Shown here: one piece after another, positions 45,470-57,428 of the stretch | How positions within the stretch are numbered: position 1 is the stretch's first letter | Layout of the letters: the number at the start of each line of letters is the position of its first letter | Assembly (NCBI GenBank): GCA_027605045.1 | Contig: JAQFWX010000022.1 | Span: 248,001-312,000, forward strand | Reading direction: 5' to 3' | Origin: Phallus indusiatus | Taxonomy: Eukaryota; Basidiomycota; Agaricomycetes; Phallales; Phallaceae | Length of the DNA: 64,000 nt | Program-made: the position numbers and the translations under genes | The notes under the pieces: model-generated | The model's database searches: none | The model's input: the letters and a program-made list of their open reading frames with translations, nothing else | What the model was told of the DNA's origin: nothing

Positions 45470-46794
45470 ATGCCCAACTCGTCCGAGTCTCAATCCGAAA
45501 TTCACAAACCATCCTTGATACCGCATACCAATGACGGTGCCGGTACATCTACAAAGTTTTCTATTCAAAAGTTTCTGGGATTCCGTGAACGACATGAGTT
45601 CCTTTCTTGTAAGCCTTCCCTCAGAATAATGCGTCCGGAGCACACTTACTTACTAAAATGTTATGCTGTACAGGGTCATTTTTCTCGTGCTTCATGACAC
45701 TGCTTATACTTAAGACTGGCTCATACCTCCATCCGCCGAACTTTCAAGCTGGTTCTATACCTGGAGAATGGTTTGGACTTCGAATAAACCCCTATTATTG
45801 TATGCGTTCTTTCCCGTATTTTTTATATCAAATGATAATCATACGTTATCATCATACGACAGTTGGTATCTTTTTGCACCTTTATACCGCGTTGCCCGCC
45901 GGCGGTCTAGCAGTCATCCAATTCATACCAGCTATCAGAAACGTACGTGTATCACTGCATAGCCTTCCTTCATAAGCCTGAACTTCAATTCAGAAAGTGC
46001 CATGGGTCCACACCTATATGGGCTACACCATTATGACGTTGCTCACTTTGGCAAACATCGGAATCATTATGACTTCCCCAGTAACGCTAGGCGGAAATGA
46101 CATGTCCCATGTATCATCCAACTATGCTCTCATTTTTTTAACGTCCATTGCTATGTTTTTAGCATGGTATTATATCCGAAGACAGCAAATTGATCAACAC
46201 CGAAAGTGGATGTTGCGAGCTATGTTTTGGATGGGTACCATTGTTACAATGCGTTTTATTATGGTACTGTTAGTAGCCGCGGCTGTTATCAATGGTAAAT
46301 ACGTCACCGTAAGTGATTTGTCCTCTCTTCTTAAATTTTATTTTTTTAAAAAACACCTTGTCGTACTATCAGCTTTGGAGATGCGAAGAAGTTCTGTTTG
46401 TAGTGGGAGATATAAATCTTGTACATGATGAATTCCCATCTTGTATAACGGGTCTACAAACATACGTCGGTGTACCTGCGAATACGGACAGTCCACTCCA
46501 CTTTGGCAGTCTTTTCCGTCTGGTGTTTGCGTCGGCTGTCTGGATAGCGATAGTGATACACTCTGCAGGTGTTGAACTATATGTACGTGTTTTTCTTCTC
46601 TTCTCTTCTCCCCTCTTTAAATTAAGACTTTATGCGCGATTTAGCTTCATTTTACCAAGAAAGAAGATGAACGTTTGGCGAAAATATCTTATCGAAAACA
46701 ACTGGCGCTCGGATTAATTCCGCCTATCGTGTCTGCTGGATCGGCTTCAATCCCCGAATCTAAAAATGTCGCCCTAACGTACAAGAAAGATTAA
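45470..46794 (+). CDS. DUF2306-type multi-pass membrane protein
   Basis: Predicted 360 aa; exons 45470-45608, 45674-45942, 45994-46308, 46373-46582, 46645-46794, sum 1,083 nt, phases close. A polar N-terminus (MPNSSESQSEIHK) is followed by hydrophobic segments (SFFSCFMTLLIL, VGIFLHLYTALPAGGLAVI, YTIMTLLTLANIGIIM, YALIFLTSIAMFLAWYYI, MGTIVTMRFIMVLLVAAAV, VFASAVWIAIVIHSAG). The motif IDQHRKWMLRAMFW matches the His-Arg-Trp-Met-Arg signature of DUF2306 membrane proteins. The tail is basic and cytosolic (KKEDERLAK). Function of the family is unknown. Confidence 0.75.
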
Positions 46795-47339
46795 AAAACT
46801 GCTTTTCTTATTTATGTATGTTTTTTTGAAACAATCCTCTTGCTCAACATCTCAGCATTAATATAGTATATCTGTTTATTGCAACCTGTGTACCACATAA
46901 GAAATATCTGATAACCTAATGAATACATATTTCAATTCTTCATCCGCGCGGCGTGCTTTGCCCTACAACAAAAATAAACCGGTTCCGGACCAAAATCGTT
47001 ACTTTGTATACATACTAAATATCAGTAACAATAAACACTAAAACGGTAGATTGCTGTCCATAGGACCCCAAGCTTTTATCTCTTCTGCCACACAGTGGAC
47101 ACCAGCGTTCAACATCGTACAAGCGGTCCAAGTCCTCCACTATGTTCACCGAGTCCGTTGGATTGATATCTCGCGGACAACAAGTGTAGACTTCATTTCA
47201 TATATAAAGTGCAGCGCGTACAGGCTTCGATATCACATTAAAGCTTCAAGCTTCACGCACCACACCACCCACTCTTTGCAAGTTTCCTCTTGGTTCGAAT
47301 TCAACCTTCCAACTTTTAAAATAATTCATCCAAACAACA
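46795..47339. other. Intergenic
   Basis: Short spacer with the promoter of the MYND gene; TATATAAAG lies at 47201-47209. No gene. Confidence 0.45.
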
Positions 47340-48852
47340 ATGCCGGTCACATCATTCTATTTACCCACCAAGACCCCCGCTAACTGTGCGGTATGCAACG
47401 CGATTAATTCAAAATACTACCCCCTTACTCTATGCCCGGCCTGTTCAACTGTACGTTATACATACTTAAACCTTTTTATGTCAAGCCAATTTTAGAGACT
47501 CATAATTGTGTGGGCGCATCTAACAGGCTGCTCATTGTACCAAGAAATGCAGAGAAAAAGATCCAGAGCACAACTCTAAAGGTAAACATTTATACTCGCT
47601 TTTTTATATTCTTTTAGCTAAAGTTCTAATCGTGACAGTTTGCATTCAACGTGCACACTTGAACCTGGCTCAAATTTATCCCTCCATAGCCTGGGCCGCC
47701 GAACTTACGCGGCTACATCATGTAGACCTCCAACCAGCCTTACGACACGAGATCGTAGAAATCCCTGATAGAGAGGTGACAAGCGAGTCAAGTACTCCCG
47801 GCGGTACCCCAACTTGTGTCATTCGTTACGGTCGTCCGATGGAAGATGTTCCGGCCCTCTCACCTCGGGACCCCAACTACGGGGATCGTCTTGTCAGACG
47901 ACCCGAATCACCACCAAATTCCCCTCCCGCCTTGGCAAGATGGTTTTCGTTTTGCTATTCGCTAAACGAACGCGCGTACTTGCGCAGAAGGATTTCTCGA
48001 GACGGTCATCTTCTTCCCGTGGTGATGGGAATGGGCATTGCAGTTCTCCTGGAACTGTTTTCGGTGACACGGGAATTTCCCATCGCTCCGTGCCTAAATT
48101 ATCTTGGGCAACCTATTCACGACTTTGGTGTTTGTCGCGGATCCGTTTCGGTCAAGCCTGAAAGGGTTATGTCGTATATTCAAGATGGAAGTGATGAGCC
48201 CCCATTCCAATTACAGCAACCAGAAAACCATTTCTGGTTGTATTTCGTCACAGAAGACAGTGAAGAAAAACTGTACTTGGATGTGGGCTTGTTCGTGTAC
48301 GGTGACAGGCATCATGTTCTCGACTCCGACATGTATTTGCCTCGTGGCGATCACAAAGACGCCATGACAATATTGCAAGACCTACTCGAAATTCCATCTG
48401 ATTTATCTGAATTCTTGGACCCACACGCAGCTGCGCATTTCAGCACCCAAAGTCAACGTGATGAGATGGCGCTCAAAGCCATCCAAACCCACTACGAGAC
48501 TGATTCAATCTCTCTGCTTCGGGACAGCAAGTTAACCACGGCGCTCGAAAACGGCGCACTCAGAAATTTGGAAGAAGAATTAGATGCGATCTATCCTTGG
48601 CACTTTACAGAGGAGACCGTCAGCGCGTTGGGCGAGTTTATGAAAGAAATTGACGAGCTCACAGGCCTAGGCTCGCCTACTCTCGGAGATTCGGATATAG
48701 AGATGATGTTTTTGATGGACACCATTAGCAATGGTACGCGTATTCTTCGGAATGTGTTGGATGAAGAGACTTGGAATAAAATGCCAAACTCTCCTTGCGT
48801 AGAGAGGTGCAAATGGGAGCTAGGGATTAATCCGACGCAATCGGATGCATAA
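47340..48852 (+). CDS. MYND-type zinc-finger protein
   Basis: Predicted 459 aa; exons 47340-47450, 47527-47581, 47639-48852, sum 1,380 nt. The N-terminal finger is spread over all three exons: NCAVCNA (C-x2-C), CPAC (C-x2-C), AHCTKKCRE (HC-x3-C) and EHNSKVC (H and last Cys), the C-C-C-C-C-C-H-C order of MYND domains, which bind proline-rich partners. The spliced reading was chosen because only it puts these Cys/His in order; the acceptor at 47526 is supported by phase. The long remainder is acidic, with no catalytic motif seen. Such MYND proteins are numerous in mushroom genomes. Confidence 0.75.
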
Positions 48853-50084
48853 TTCTAGTTTTTTCTATTTCGTTGGTGATTCGACGCTTTATACCCGCTT
48901 GTTTACTACTCGCCGCTTTCGGTGATATTGATGAAATTATAAAGTTGCTTGCTCTTAATGTGCGTGGGGCGTAAGTTGTTCAATGTCAAATGAAGACCTT
49001 AAAAAAAAGAAAAACACACCAGTTTAAGTTGTGCGCTTTGAAGGAAAACAAGCTTAAGGACAAATTCTGTTCGATCTTCTTGTGATGTCTCCGTTGTCCA
49101 AGTCAGCAGTTGCTACCGTGATTCATTCCGAAAGTGAACGGCGCTGGCATCGGATAGAGAGACACGACGCCATGGAAGTTTGAATGTGGCAGTGCAAGAT
49201 TACGCATGCTCGATAATTTAGAAGAGTTGGAACACTTCTTTATGAAACGAAAATTGAGATGTTTCACAAAGGAGATAACATCCTTTCCAAAGAGATGAAA
49301 GATACAACCCAACTTTCATGTAGAAGAGCAAGAGAGCTGAAGCGCTGATGCATCGATGAGCCAGTGATAACAATGGACGGGAAAGGCCGAACCTTATGTA
49401 AGAGGCGCTAGTTAGGTAAGCTTGTCCTCGGCTTCAGCGGCTTGCACTCGGCGTCCGCCGCCGCTACGCGAAACTCAAATTCAAAATTCAGCCTTTACGG
49501 GTTGCTGCTAACGAGCACAAGAGGATATCTGTGCCTCCATGAACAAGTTTTTCTTCTCTGCAATGACTCTCAAAAACGCAAAATTAAAATCTTCTAATTT
49601 GTTGTTCGGTTATTCGTAATCGGTTGCGAACTGGATCGACATCTAGGGCGGATGGAGTCGTACTTCTGAGGATTATATTATATTATGTGTGTATATTGTA
49701 ATAATTGCTCAATAGACGGTTTCATTAACACTAACTAGTGATGCAAAGTTCAATCAGATGTGATACTCGTATTATAACGTATGGCACATCGAACTTGGGT
49801 CCAAAACTGCGTGCGCTCGTCGCGGTATGGATCCACGCTCAACAAGTCTTAGATTGTCCGACGTCCTTCTCTATTACCTGCCCAAGAGTCCATGGACGGG
49901 TAACATCCACCGACCACCCTTCGATTCGTCCAGTTGTTCCCATTATAAGTAGAGAATGGCTCCTTCAACTTCTGAATCGTAAATTCTCCCCCCTCACTTT
50001 TCGACGTTATTTGCAATGATCTCGGCAGTTTGTTACCAGCAGAAAGCCGTCAACTCCCAGCCATCGTTGCCCAAATACTCAGCC
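48853..50084. other. Intergenic
   Basis: No supported gene. A plus-strand frame at 49738-50019 and a minus-strand frame at 49103-49312 have no recognisable motif. Confidence 0.35.
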
Positions 50085-50907
50085 ATGAATATGGACTTTG
50101 AAAACTTGGATTCAACGCAGGCTTCGTTCGGAGGTCGCTCCACCGACACTGATGTGGCACCCTCAACTCAAGGCTCCGAGGAGACCAGTGCCTCCATAGT
50201 AACAGTGGAGGACGTGCTATTGGAGCATTCGGGTTTACTGTACAATGCACGTCACTTTAACAATGAAGATATCACTTATACAGTACGACCCATCCATATC
50301 CGAATTCAATCCTGTTATTCACCGTTTTTTCCAGTATTCGCAAATTCACGGACCCTCTGAAGACGCAGTCAACATCGATATCGCTGCGTTACAACAGTTC
50401 CGGGAAAATTTTGACGGCTACGAAGAGTGGCACCAAGTAAGCGGAATAAACCCTTTCTCAATATAATAGACTCATCTTGGTTTCTTCCATTCAGCAAAAT
50501 TCTTACGTTCACTATTTTGAAAATTACGTACCGGAGGAAGAGGATATTGTTGGGTCATCCATTACCCCTGATGTGTATTCCCCTCCTTTTATCAAAGATC
50601 CAGGGGACACGGTGCGTGATTTCTGTGGTTCAACCTATGAATTCCTTTTCATTCTGGCCCCTGCAGCTTCAGTCGCACACCGATGCAATAAACAGTGCAT
50701 TAGAACTCGCGTGGTCTCGCCCTCCACCTCCACGGGTATGTGTCGTCTTTTGAAAATATCACCTTCCGACTAAACCATCGACATTGCCCAAAGCCCGAAC
50801 CATCGATTTTCCGAAACCTTGAGCCATATGATACCGAAGGTCTTCCGCCGGATTGTTTGGTGTTGAAAAAGGAGTTGAAAAAGAAGGATGACAATGCACA
50901 AGAATGA
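50085..50907 (+). CDS. Unrecognised small acidic protein, about 193 aa
   Basis: Exons 50284-50436, 50495-50611, 50667-50735 and 50794-50907 close phase 0 with good GT-AG sites. The first exon starts at the ATG at 50085 (MNMDFENLDSTQASFGG) and its donor is ambiguous: gtgcta at 50214 (used here) or gtaaca at 50199, both in phase. The sequence is hydrophilic (DPSISEFNPVIHRFF, ENFDGYEEWHQ, HYFENYVPEEEDIVG) and ends with a lysine-rich helix (LVLKKELKKKDD). No signal or membrane segment. Family not recognised. Confidence 0.55.
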
Positions 50908-51505
50908 GGACATCACCTTTTGTTGAGATTTGGTTCTCGTCATAAAAATATATGTGATTCAACCATACGAAACGAGCTTGAACCTTGAGCTGGAATTTTC
51001 AAGTCACTTCCATGAGTGAGATTGCAAGACTCAAAACATCTTTTATACAAAAAGAAATCGATGATCGATGTCGATGAAGTCTGATTTAGATAATTATAGG
51101 TATCGGTAGAAGCCGGTTTCGGTTCTCCCAGACCCACGAGGCTCAACTTGAAGCCACTACTGCCCACCACCCTCGACTCTCAGATTCTTCCCAAAAAAAA
51201 GTGATTGGGAATCAAGAAAAGACGGTTCATTTCTGTTAACGATGAACTGATTATGTTTCACCCTGATTCAGAGTCGTGAAACCCGGCTTTCAGGTGATAA
51301 TCTGAGCACGCGCTTCAAAAAATAAATGAGCAGTCGGTTTGATAATAACATTAAGTGACAATCTTAAAACTCATTCTCAAAAACTCTTGCATTTAAGAGA
51401 ATTTAAGATCATGAAGTCTAAAAAATTGATATCATGTTATAATTTGTGTTACTAGGCTTTAGTTCATCCTCTACAATGAGCCTATTGAGTCTGGCTTCCT
51501 GAATT
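50908..51505. other. Intergenic, convergent 3' ends
   Basis: Lies between the ends of the small acidic gene and the P450. No gene seen. Confidence 0.45.
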
Positions 51506-53616
51506 TTAAGTCCTCGGCTCAAATAAGAAATCGAGATTTTTCTCGGGAGCTGACATCACAAACTGCCACTCAATCTTTGGCGTACGGCCATCAGAGATGG
51601 AGAGCTTGTAGTTCAAGATCGCATACGCTGCGATTGCTTTGATCTGGCAGACAGCAAAATATCGACCGGGACTAACAAACAAACAAGTTCTTTGTGAACA
51701 GCTAGTATATTGGACCATCGTCTACTTACCAAGCATGTCGGCCATGACCCCAAGCCATAAACGTTTTAGTGGAGGTAGTACAACTATCTGTTGGAAGTCT
51801 GTCTTTATCTTTGGCAAATCTAAACGGTTTGAATTCTGGGCCGAAATGCTCCAAAGCGACTTCACGCGAAGCAGCGCATAACAACGTGCCAGGTGGGACA
51901 GACGTTCCGTCTGAGAAGACAAATGGCTTGTTCACGACGACACGCCCAATGGTAGCTTTAATTGTGGTCAGAATTAGAATGATCACAATTAATGAAGAAC
52001 AATAATATGACACACTTGAGGAGAAGTGATGATATCTCATCACTTCTTTGATCAAGGAATCGAGTTTGCTCATATGGGTGAGAGCTTCGTATGTAAAACC
52101 CATACGGTCGACAGCGTCTAGTATCTCGGAATATATCTCTTGTTGCCAGGCTGGCTGGGCGGCAATGTGATTCAAAACAAGAGTAAGAATCTATTTGGGC
52201 TGAGGTTAGAAAATTTTAAATTAAACCAGAATCTGATGGATTCCTTACTGCGGAAGTTGATGATACCGCCGCAAAGTTCAGGTGAACTATACGCCTTGTG
52301 AGATCCCGACACGATGTTTCCTTTCCTTCTCTCAAAATCAATGCTGATAATATGTCAGAGAGCTATATAAATTTATGTTCATTCTCCCTTTGCGCATATA
52401 TTCTAGTTGTGCCAGATAAATGACGTACCGGCTCTTTCGCATCATCTTGATCACATGTCAATGGCATAGGTTGTTCGCGTCGAGATTTAATGGTAGGCGC
52501 AGTGATGAGCGATATAAAATTGAGTAACCAGCTTGGAGAAATGAAAAATGCGAGAAATCTGGTGTAGAGTTCCTTAAAACCTCGAGAAGTTTAAATTGTT
52601 ATAATAATTGGCTAACATACCCTCGCATACACTTTGGCGTCCCACTTAATATAAAACCAATGATTGTCAAACTAAACGTGTACTTTGCTACTAGCCAAAG
52701 ATATAGATTATTGCGGCCTACGGGACAGGTTACAAATTAATGTGAGCTCGAGGTCTCTTAGGGTTGACATTTACATACAAAGTGATTTCCCCACAAAAAT
52801 TCGGTTACTCACTCGATTGACGCATTCCTCAGCAAGCTTCCCTACTTTCATGATCACAGCTAGTCCATCCCAGTTAGCGAATGTGTGAAGAGATACGCAA
52901 AAGTAAAGTGGTATTCTACCGGATTTTCCAGTGTCTTCAGTTTTCCCTAGCCGTTTTTCGAAAGAGTATCGGATTTCATCATATATATCCGGAAAGAGAT
53001 CATCGAGTCTTTTGGTCAACCACGTATGTAGGAATGGTAAATGATAAGGATCTCTCAAGATTTCAGGACTGAGGGTATATGTGAACTGCAATATCTTAAC
53101 AGAACTTTTGAGCTTCTGACGACGACTCGGCGTAATTGAAATCCTACCTCGTCGATTGCTTCGAATGATGAGATTTGGTCGGAATGAGCACGGTACATGT
53201 CACGTATTTTGTTGGGACAGCTGACTACGACTATCCATCTGCTTGGACCGGGGAGTTTAAAAAGACCTTCGTTAAGTTTCGTCTGTGAATTATTATAACT
53301 ACGCCCATATTTTAGAGATGAAAATTACTTGGTAATATCCCTGACGGAGGTATTCTTGAGTTTTGAAAATGAACTTAAAAATCGCCATAATAGGGTTATC
53401 GGTATATGGTGTTGGTATCCTCGCCTATATGCATCTCTGAGAGAAGAATTTGGATTTTGCAATAATACTTACCAGTTCTGAGCCTGAGCTAAATCTGCGT
53501 TTGATGTTGTGTCTCGACAGGATCACAAGTAATATCAACCCAAGCAAACAGAAGGGAAAACACAAGTGAGGACATTTGACTTGAAAAGGGATGGAGATGT
53601 CGACATCTAGTCGCAT
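51506..53616 (-). CDS. Cytochrome P450 monooxygenase
   Basis: Haem monooxygenase, ER-anchored. From the ATG at 53616 (an in-frame ATG at 53637 would add seven residues) the anchor FPFCLLGLILLVILS is followed by a basic stop-transfer segment. Later exons give IPTPYTDNPIMAIFK, PGPSRWIVVVSCPNKI, EILRDPYHLPFLH, and the I-helix region HLNFAAVSSTSA. The ExxR motif is EVMR, and PFRFAKDKDRLP precedes the haem loop. That loop is split by an intron: FMAWGHGRHA in one exon, with the ligand Cys formed across the junction, then PGRYFA. The I-helix lacks the usual AGxDT box, as in a large group of mushroom P450s. No stop or frameshift was noticed; junctions in the 52200-52620 part were checked only roughly. 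Substrate unknown. Confidence 0.85.
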
Positions 53617-54397
53617 TTTTGGTGAGTACAATTGCATTAGAACGAGCTCCTACAAAAAAAATTTAGGTGTAGCAAACGATAAGGAAGAAGACGCGCAAAC
53701 TTTGGATCGATTGCCGGAAACCCGGCGTAAGTTTTATGATTTCACGAAGTGTGAATTTTCCTGTCTACTTTGATCTCTCCCTTTCTTTCATCTCAGCTAA
53801 ACTTCATAAGTCTAAGTCATGAGAGAAGGTCGCAGTTAATACCCCTGGAGCGACATGTGGTGCATTGATGCTGAGTGTGCAATGATGGACATCTGGACAC
53901 CTTCACAGTGATGGACACCTGGACACCTTCATGATGGACATTTGAATATCTTCATGATGCCACGTGTGGAATTGGTTTCCTTAAATTAGTGTTTACCGAC
54001 ATCTTTCTCATCCTTTATTGTTACATGTAGTCAGACCGACCGACATAGACTATACCACACCTGCATTGGCCCTAGGCCTTGGTACTGCCGCCACCGACGA
54101 TTATCGACTGTCGATTTGTGTTTCCATCTCCGGTGCATATTCCGTGGTCTAGAAGTCTCCGGAGAACTCAGTGGAGCTGATACCGTGACATAGTAATATT
54201 CCGGAGATTTTCCTATATAGCGCTTGCTCTCCATATTTGCACATTCCCCAGTTCATCTCACTTGAAGAAGCTGATAGAGGAATGGACTGGAAAAAGGTGC
54301 TGGCACCCAGGCATCATTCAAGCCATCGCATTGTTGGTTCAATTTTCTTTTTTTAGCCGTGATATAGATAACAACGAGTCGACAGTAAAATAATTTA
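53617..54397. other. Upstream region of the P450, with a minisatellite
   Basis: Apart from the short repeat at 53886-53965 nothing is assigned. A three-exon plus-strand micro-ORF is discussed in the findings. Confidence 0.4.
53886..53965. repeat. Short tandem repeat (minisatellite-like)
   Basis: Three imperfect copies of a roughly 25-30-bp unit built around tgatggacacctggacacct; the third copy is degenerate. Confidence 0.6.
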
Positions 54398-56326
54398 TTA
54401 ATAATGTCCCATCTTTGGACACTTACAAAGACGTGCAGGTTGAGTCTTCATCATCTCAATATGAATTTCATTAGTGTTAAGTTCGTATACCCCAGTTGCG
54501 TGCCCAGGGTCACCATGCAAAAGCAATCCTAATCGACAGCACTGTTGAGAACAGCCAGTTATGATAACATCAGTTTCTTAAAATGTAAGAGCAATAGCAA
54601 TAGCTCACAGAAACGGATGCTGTTCCAGCAATGATGCTATAAGAATGTTTTAATATCGACTGAGAATAGATCTACTAACATGACTCACACGGGACCAATG
54701 TAATTCAACTCGCTCGAATGAGGAGCAAATGTCAACAGAAGAAAACCACTTAATGTGCCAACTGAACGGTTATTAGTATCATTGCATAAGCAAGCAGAAT
54801 GAAGTAAAATATTCATTCGTACTAAGAATACTAAGAGACTGAAAGCATAAGTTTAAGCATATGTAAAAGATATTGCAAAACTGACATGATATAACACATT
54901 ACGCCGTCCCGAATGATAAGAAGGTAAAGCGGTGCGAAGTTTGGCCGCACGGCCCACATGCTAGACAGTGATTCTTTCTCGCGACAGTGTCGAATGAATG
55001 CACGCCATGCAATGATAATATCTACACCTATGTATTGACTTGAGGTTTGGACAACGCGCCAAGATAAGGTGTCCATAGAGACGTACAAATAACAGCAATG
55101 TACGGAAGCCTGTATGTATATAGTCACCAGTTATTGCCATACGCTCGAGAAAAGTATCTGGGACACTGACATAACAAAACTTTTTGAAAGCCATACAGAC
55201 TTGGAGACATCTCCATGACAAACGCCACCGACTGGAGTCGCAAGATAAGTAAGAAAAAGCCTAGGTAAAATTGACAGTGTAATTGCCAATTGTGACTTGT
55301 GCGATGTTAACGTCAACCAGTACAGGAATGCCAACGAAGGCTCTTACAGCGACTTCAACTAATCGAACCAAATTTTTGACAAAACTTGAACGATGAGAGA
55401 GACTCGAAGATTAAAATAAAAGAGACGAACCAAGAACTAAACCCAATAACGTTGCGCGCACTAAAAGTAAAATTGATCAGAGAAGGAAAAATGGCTCTTG
55501 TAGGATCTTACGCAGTTTAGATGCATATAATCTGTCCAGCCTAATGGCCAAAAGACAACTGGCAGGCCATACGGTGAGAACTGTATTAACGCTGTTATGA
55601 TACGAATGCATATTTTCAAGACGAAAGATGTTTAATAAGTTAAAACAGATGATATACGCACATGCCCAAGTACCAGTTCGTAAAATTACAACTGTGAACG
55701 TGTGAACCATGATTTTATCGACTTAGATGAGATCATGTTTAATAACGTACTACTAAAAACAGATAAATTAGTCGAGAGAAAATCGGATGAGGATAAACTC
55801 ACAGTATTGCTTGGGGCAGGGGGAACTAATGGTCGTATATCACAGTCTACTAACCACGAAAATTACTTGACGCTTACTTATTACCACACTATATTGCAGA
55901 TCGCTGGGCATTAGTGTAACCGAAAGATAAAATAGAGGTCTTACAGTGCCGGTATAAATGAAGTATACCTACAAACTATGAAACAAAACTTGAAAAGCGA
56001 GTAAGGACGCCTTCGAAAGAAAGATTTGCGTTGAGATGTGTTTAGGAGAAAGGGAACATTGTGATGGTCTACCTCCAAATATACTTCAACTGAACAAGAC
56101 GAAATTTCAAAAATGGAAAACAGATTGATTCATGAGAATATACCTCTTTGTCTAACGTATGTATTATTTCGAGTAAAATGAGAGTGAGGACACAACCTGC
56201 GCAAAGACATTATAAGATTTTTGTCAGTCGACATAAATAAGAAAACGTACAGGACACCGAACGAGCATTACGGAGATCCTGTACAAATGTGTCGATTTCT
56301 TGGAGACTACTCTGAACTGTGTTCAT
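54398..56326 (-). pseudogene. Diverged membrane-family member H, probably damaged
   Basis: On the minus strand, exon 1 (56272-56326, ATG) joins exon 2 (56144-56196, 53 nt; LTLILLEIIHTLDKE), then a 17-nt exon (LKYIW) and a 66-nt exon (RRPYSLFKFCF, RYTSFIPAL). These lengths equal those of copies A-G. Near the 3' end an exon-7-like piece (LYLLIIRDGVM), an exon-8-like piece (LLLTFAPHSSELNYIGPV), a 28-nt exon 9 (IIAGTASVS) and exon 10 (CCRLGLLLHG, stop at 54398) follow in phase. The middle (about 55150-55950) holds related segments (VLTVWPASCLLAIRLDRLYA, SWFVSFILIFESL), but I could not connect them without a stop or a phase error, and the exon 7 donor appears one base short. Either several lesions exist or this subfamily has a different central exon plan. 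Confidence 0.55.
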
Positions 56327-56838
56327 GTCAACTAGGATTTTATCAAGCTGGGCACTGGGGTGAGGATACTATTTATGCCGTGTTCTATGTTTATATGAAT
56401 TAGGTGGCTAATAAATGAGCAAAAATCTCAACTACTTCCAGTTGTTGTCCGAGTTGCAAAGTCAGTCCGGGTATATGTATTCTTTAATTTGTTTGCACAT
56501 ACTACGAGCGGGATCGGATTGTCGCTGTTGCGATGGATGACTGATTCCGAAAAAAATTGTGATATGATTAGTTAAATAATCTTACTGGCAAATTAAACGC
56601 ACCCGGAGTCCAGCTCTCGAAATATCTTCATCAGTTTAGTCAAGTTCAACAAAACCCCTTTTACATAGAATTTTCCTATACATTCAAATGAGTATCATAA
56701 TAGGGCGGGAAGCAAAGTCACTAGCTTGAGACTGTAGATTGGAAAAACGGATACCGAGGTATATGGTTTTTGTTGAGCCTGACCGAAAACCGATAAGAAT
56801 GAGTTCGAAAGAAGTTTGATGAAATATTGCAACTCGCG

Positions 56839-56882
56839 CCATCAGCGCAAATGCCAGGTTAGTGCCTGGTGGCAGCTGATGG
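56839..56882. repeat. Two-part inverted repeat followed by a T tract
   Basis: CCATCAGC pairs with GCTGATGG, and inside it GCCAGG pairs with CCTGGTGGC, leaving a short loop; a run of seven T follows at 56886. Confidence 0.5.
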
Positions 56883-57288
56883 GCCTTTTTTTAAGCCACA
56901 ACTGTGATAACAACGCGCGATTGAAGGAGATAATCATTTTATAGGAAAATCCCAGGCCAACCCATATAGATCACGACAGATACACTAGACACAGTTATTT
57001 TCGCTTTGGGATGTGAGAATAAACTATTTGACCAGTTATCACTGGCCGCAAAAGCCCATCTGTGTCCGGCGATAAAAGGCTTTGGAGCTCGAGAAGAATC
57101 CACATACGACAACGTACCTTGGGGCCATAACACCTACAATGGGGACATTCTATCGTTTAATTGTCTCGTCCTTGTTTAGTGTGGTGGGAGCCCAGAAAAG
57201 GTATACAGCAGCAAATATTTTCAAGTTGGAAATAGGGAGATTACTAGTAGACGCCAAGATCACGCCCCTCTACGCGTACTGAAGCGTG

Positions 57289-57334
57289 TCACCTCTTCTC
57301 TAGTCGTCCTTCCCGATTACTAGAGAAAAGGTGA
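57289..57334. repeat. Hairpin, 16-bp stem with 14-nt loop
   Basis: Stem arms 57289-57304 and 57319-57334 (one mismatch), loop cgtccttcccgatt. The loop recurs in the hairpin at 57401. Confidence 0.6.
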
Positions 57335-57400
57335 GTAGAACATAGCGATAATGAACGTACCAATTACTTACACTCCTGTAGTTTAATTAACTTACAGGTA

Positions 57401-57428
57401 ATATAGTCGTCCTTCCCGACTACTATAT
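57401..57428. repeat. Hairpin sharing the loop of the 57289 hairpin
   Basis: Arms atatagt and actatat enclose cgtccttcccgact; the stem sequence differs from the first hairpin apart from the inner agt/act. Confidence 0.6.

Noticed and set aside
45013..45643. Minus-strand frames of 78 and 119 codons upstream of the DUF2306 gene
   Set aside because: No motif, no splice logic, and partly overlapping the start of a well-supported gene on the other strand.
54831..55334. Three overlapping minus-strand frames as separate small genes
   Set aside because: Motif and splice-phase matches place them inside family member H.
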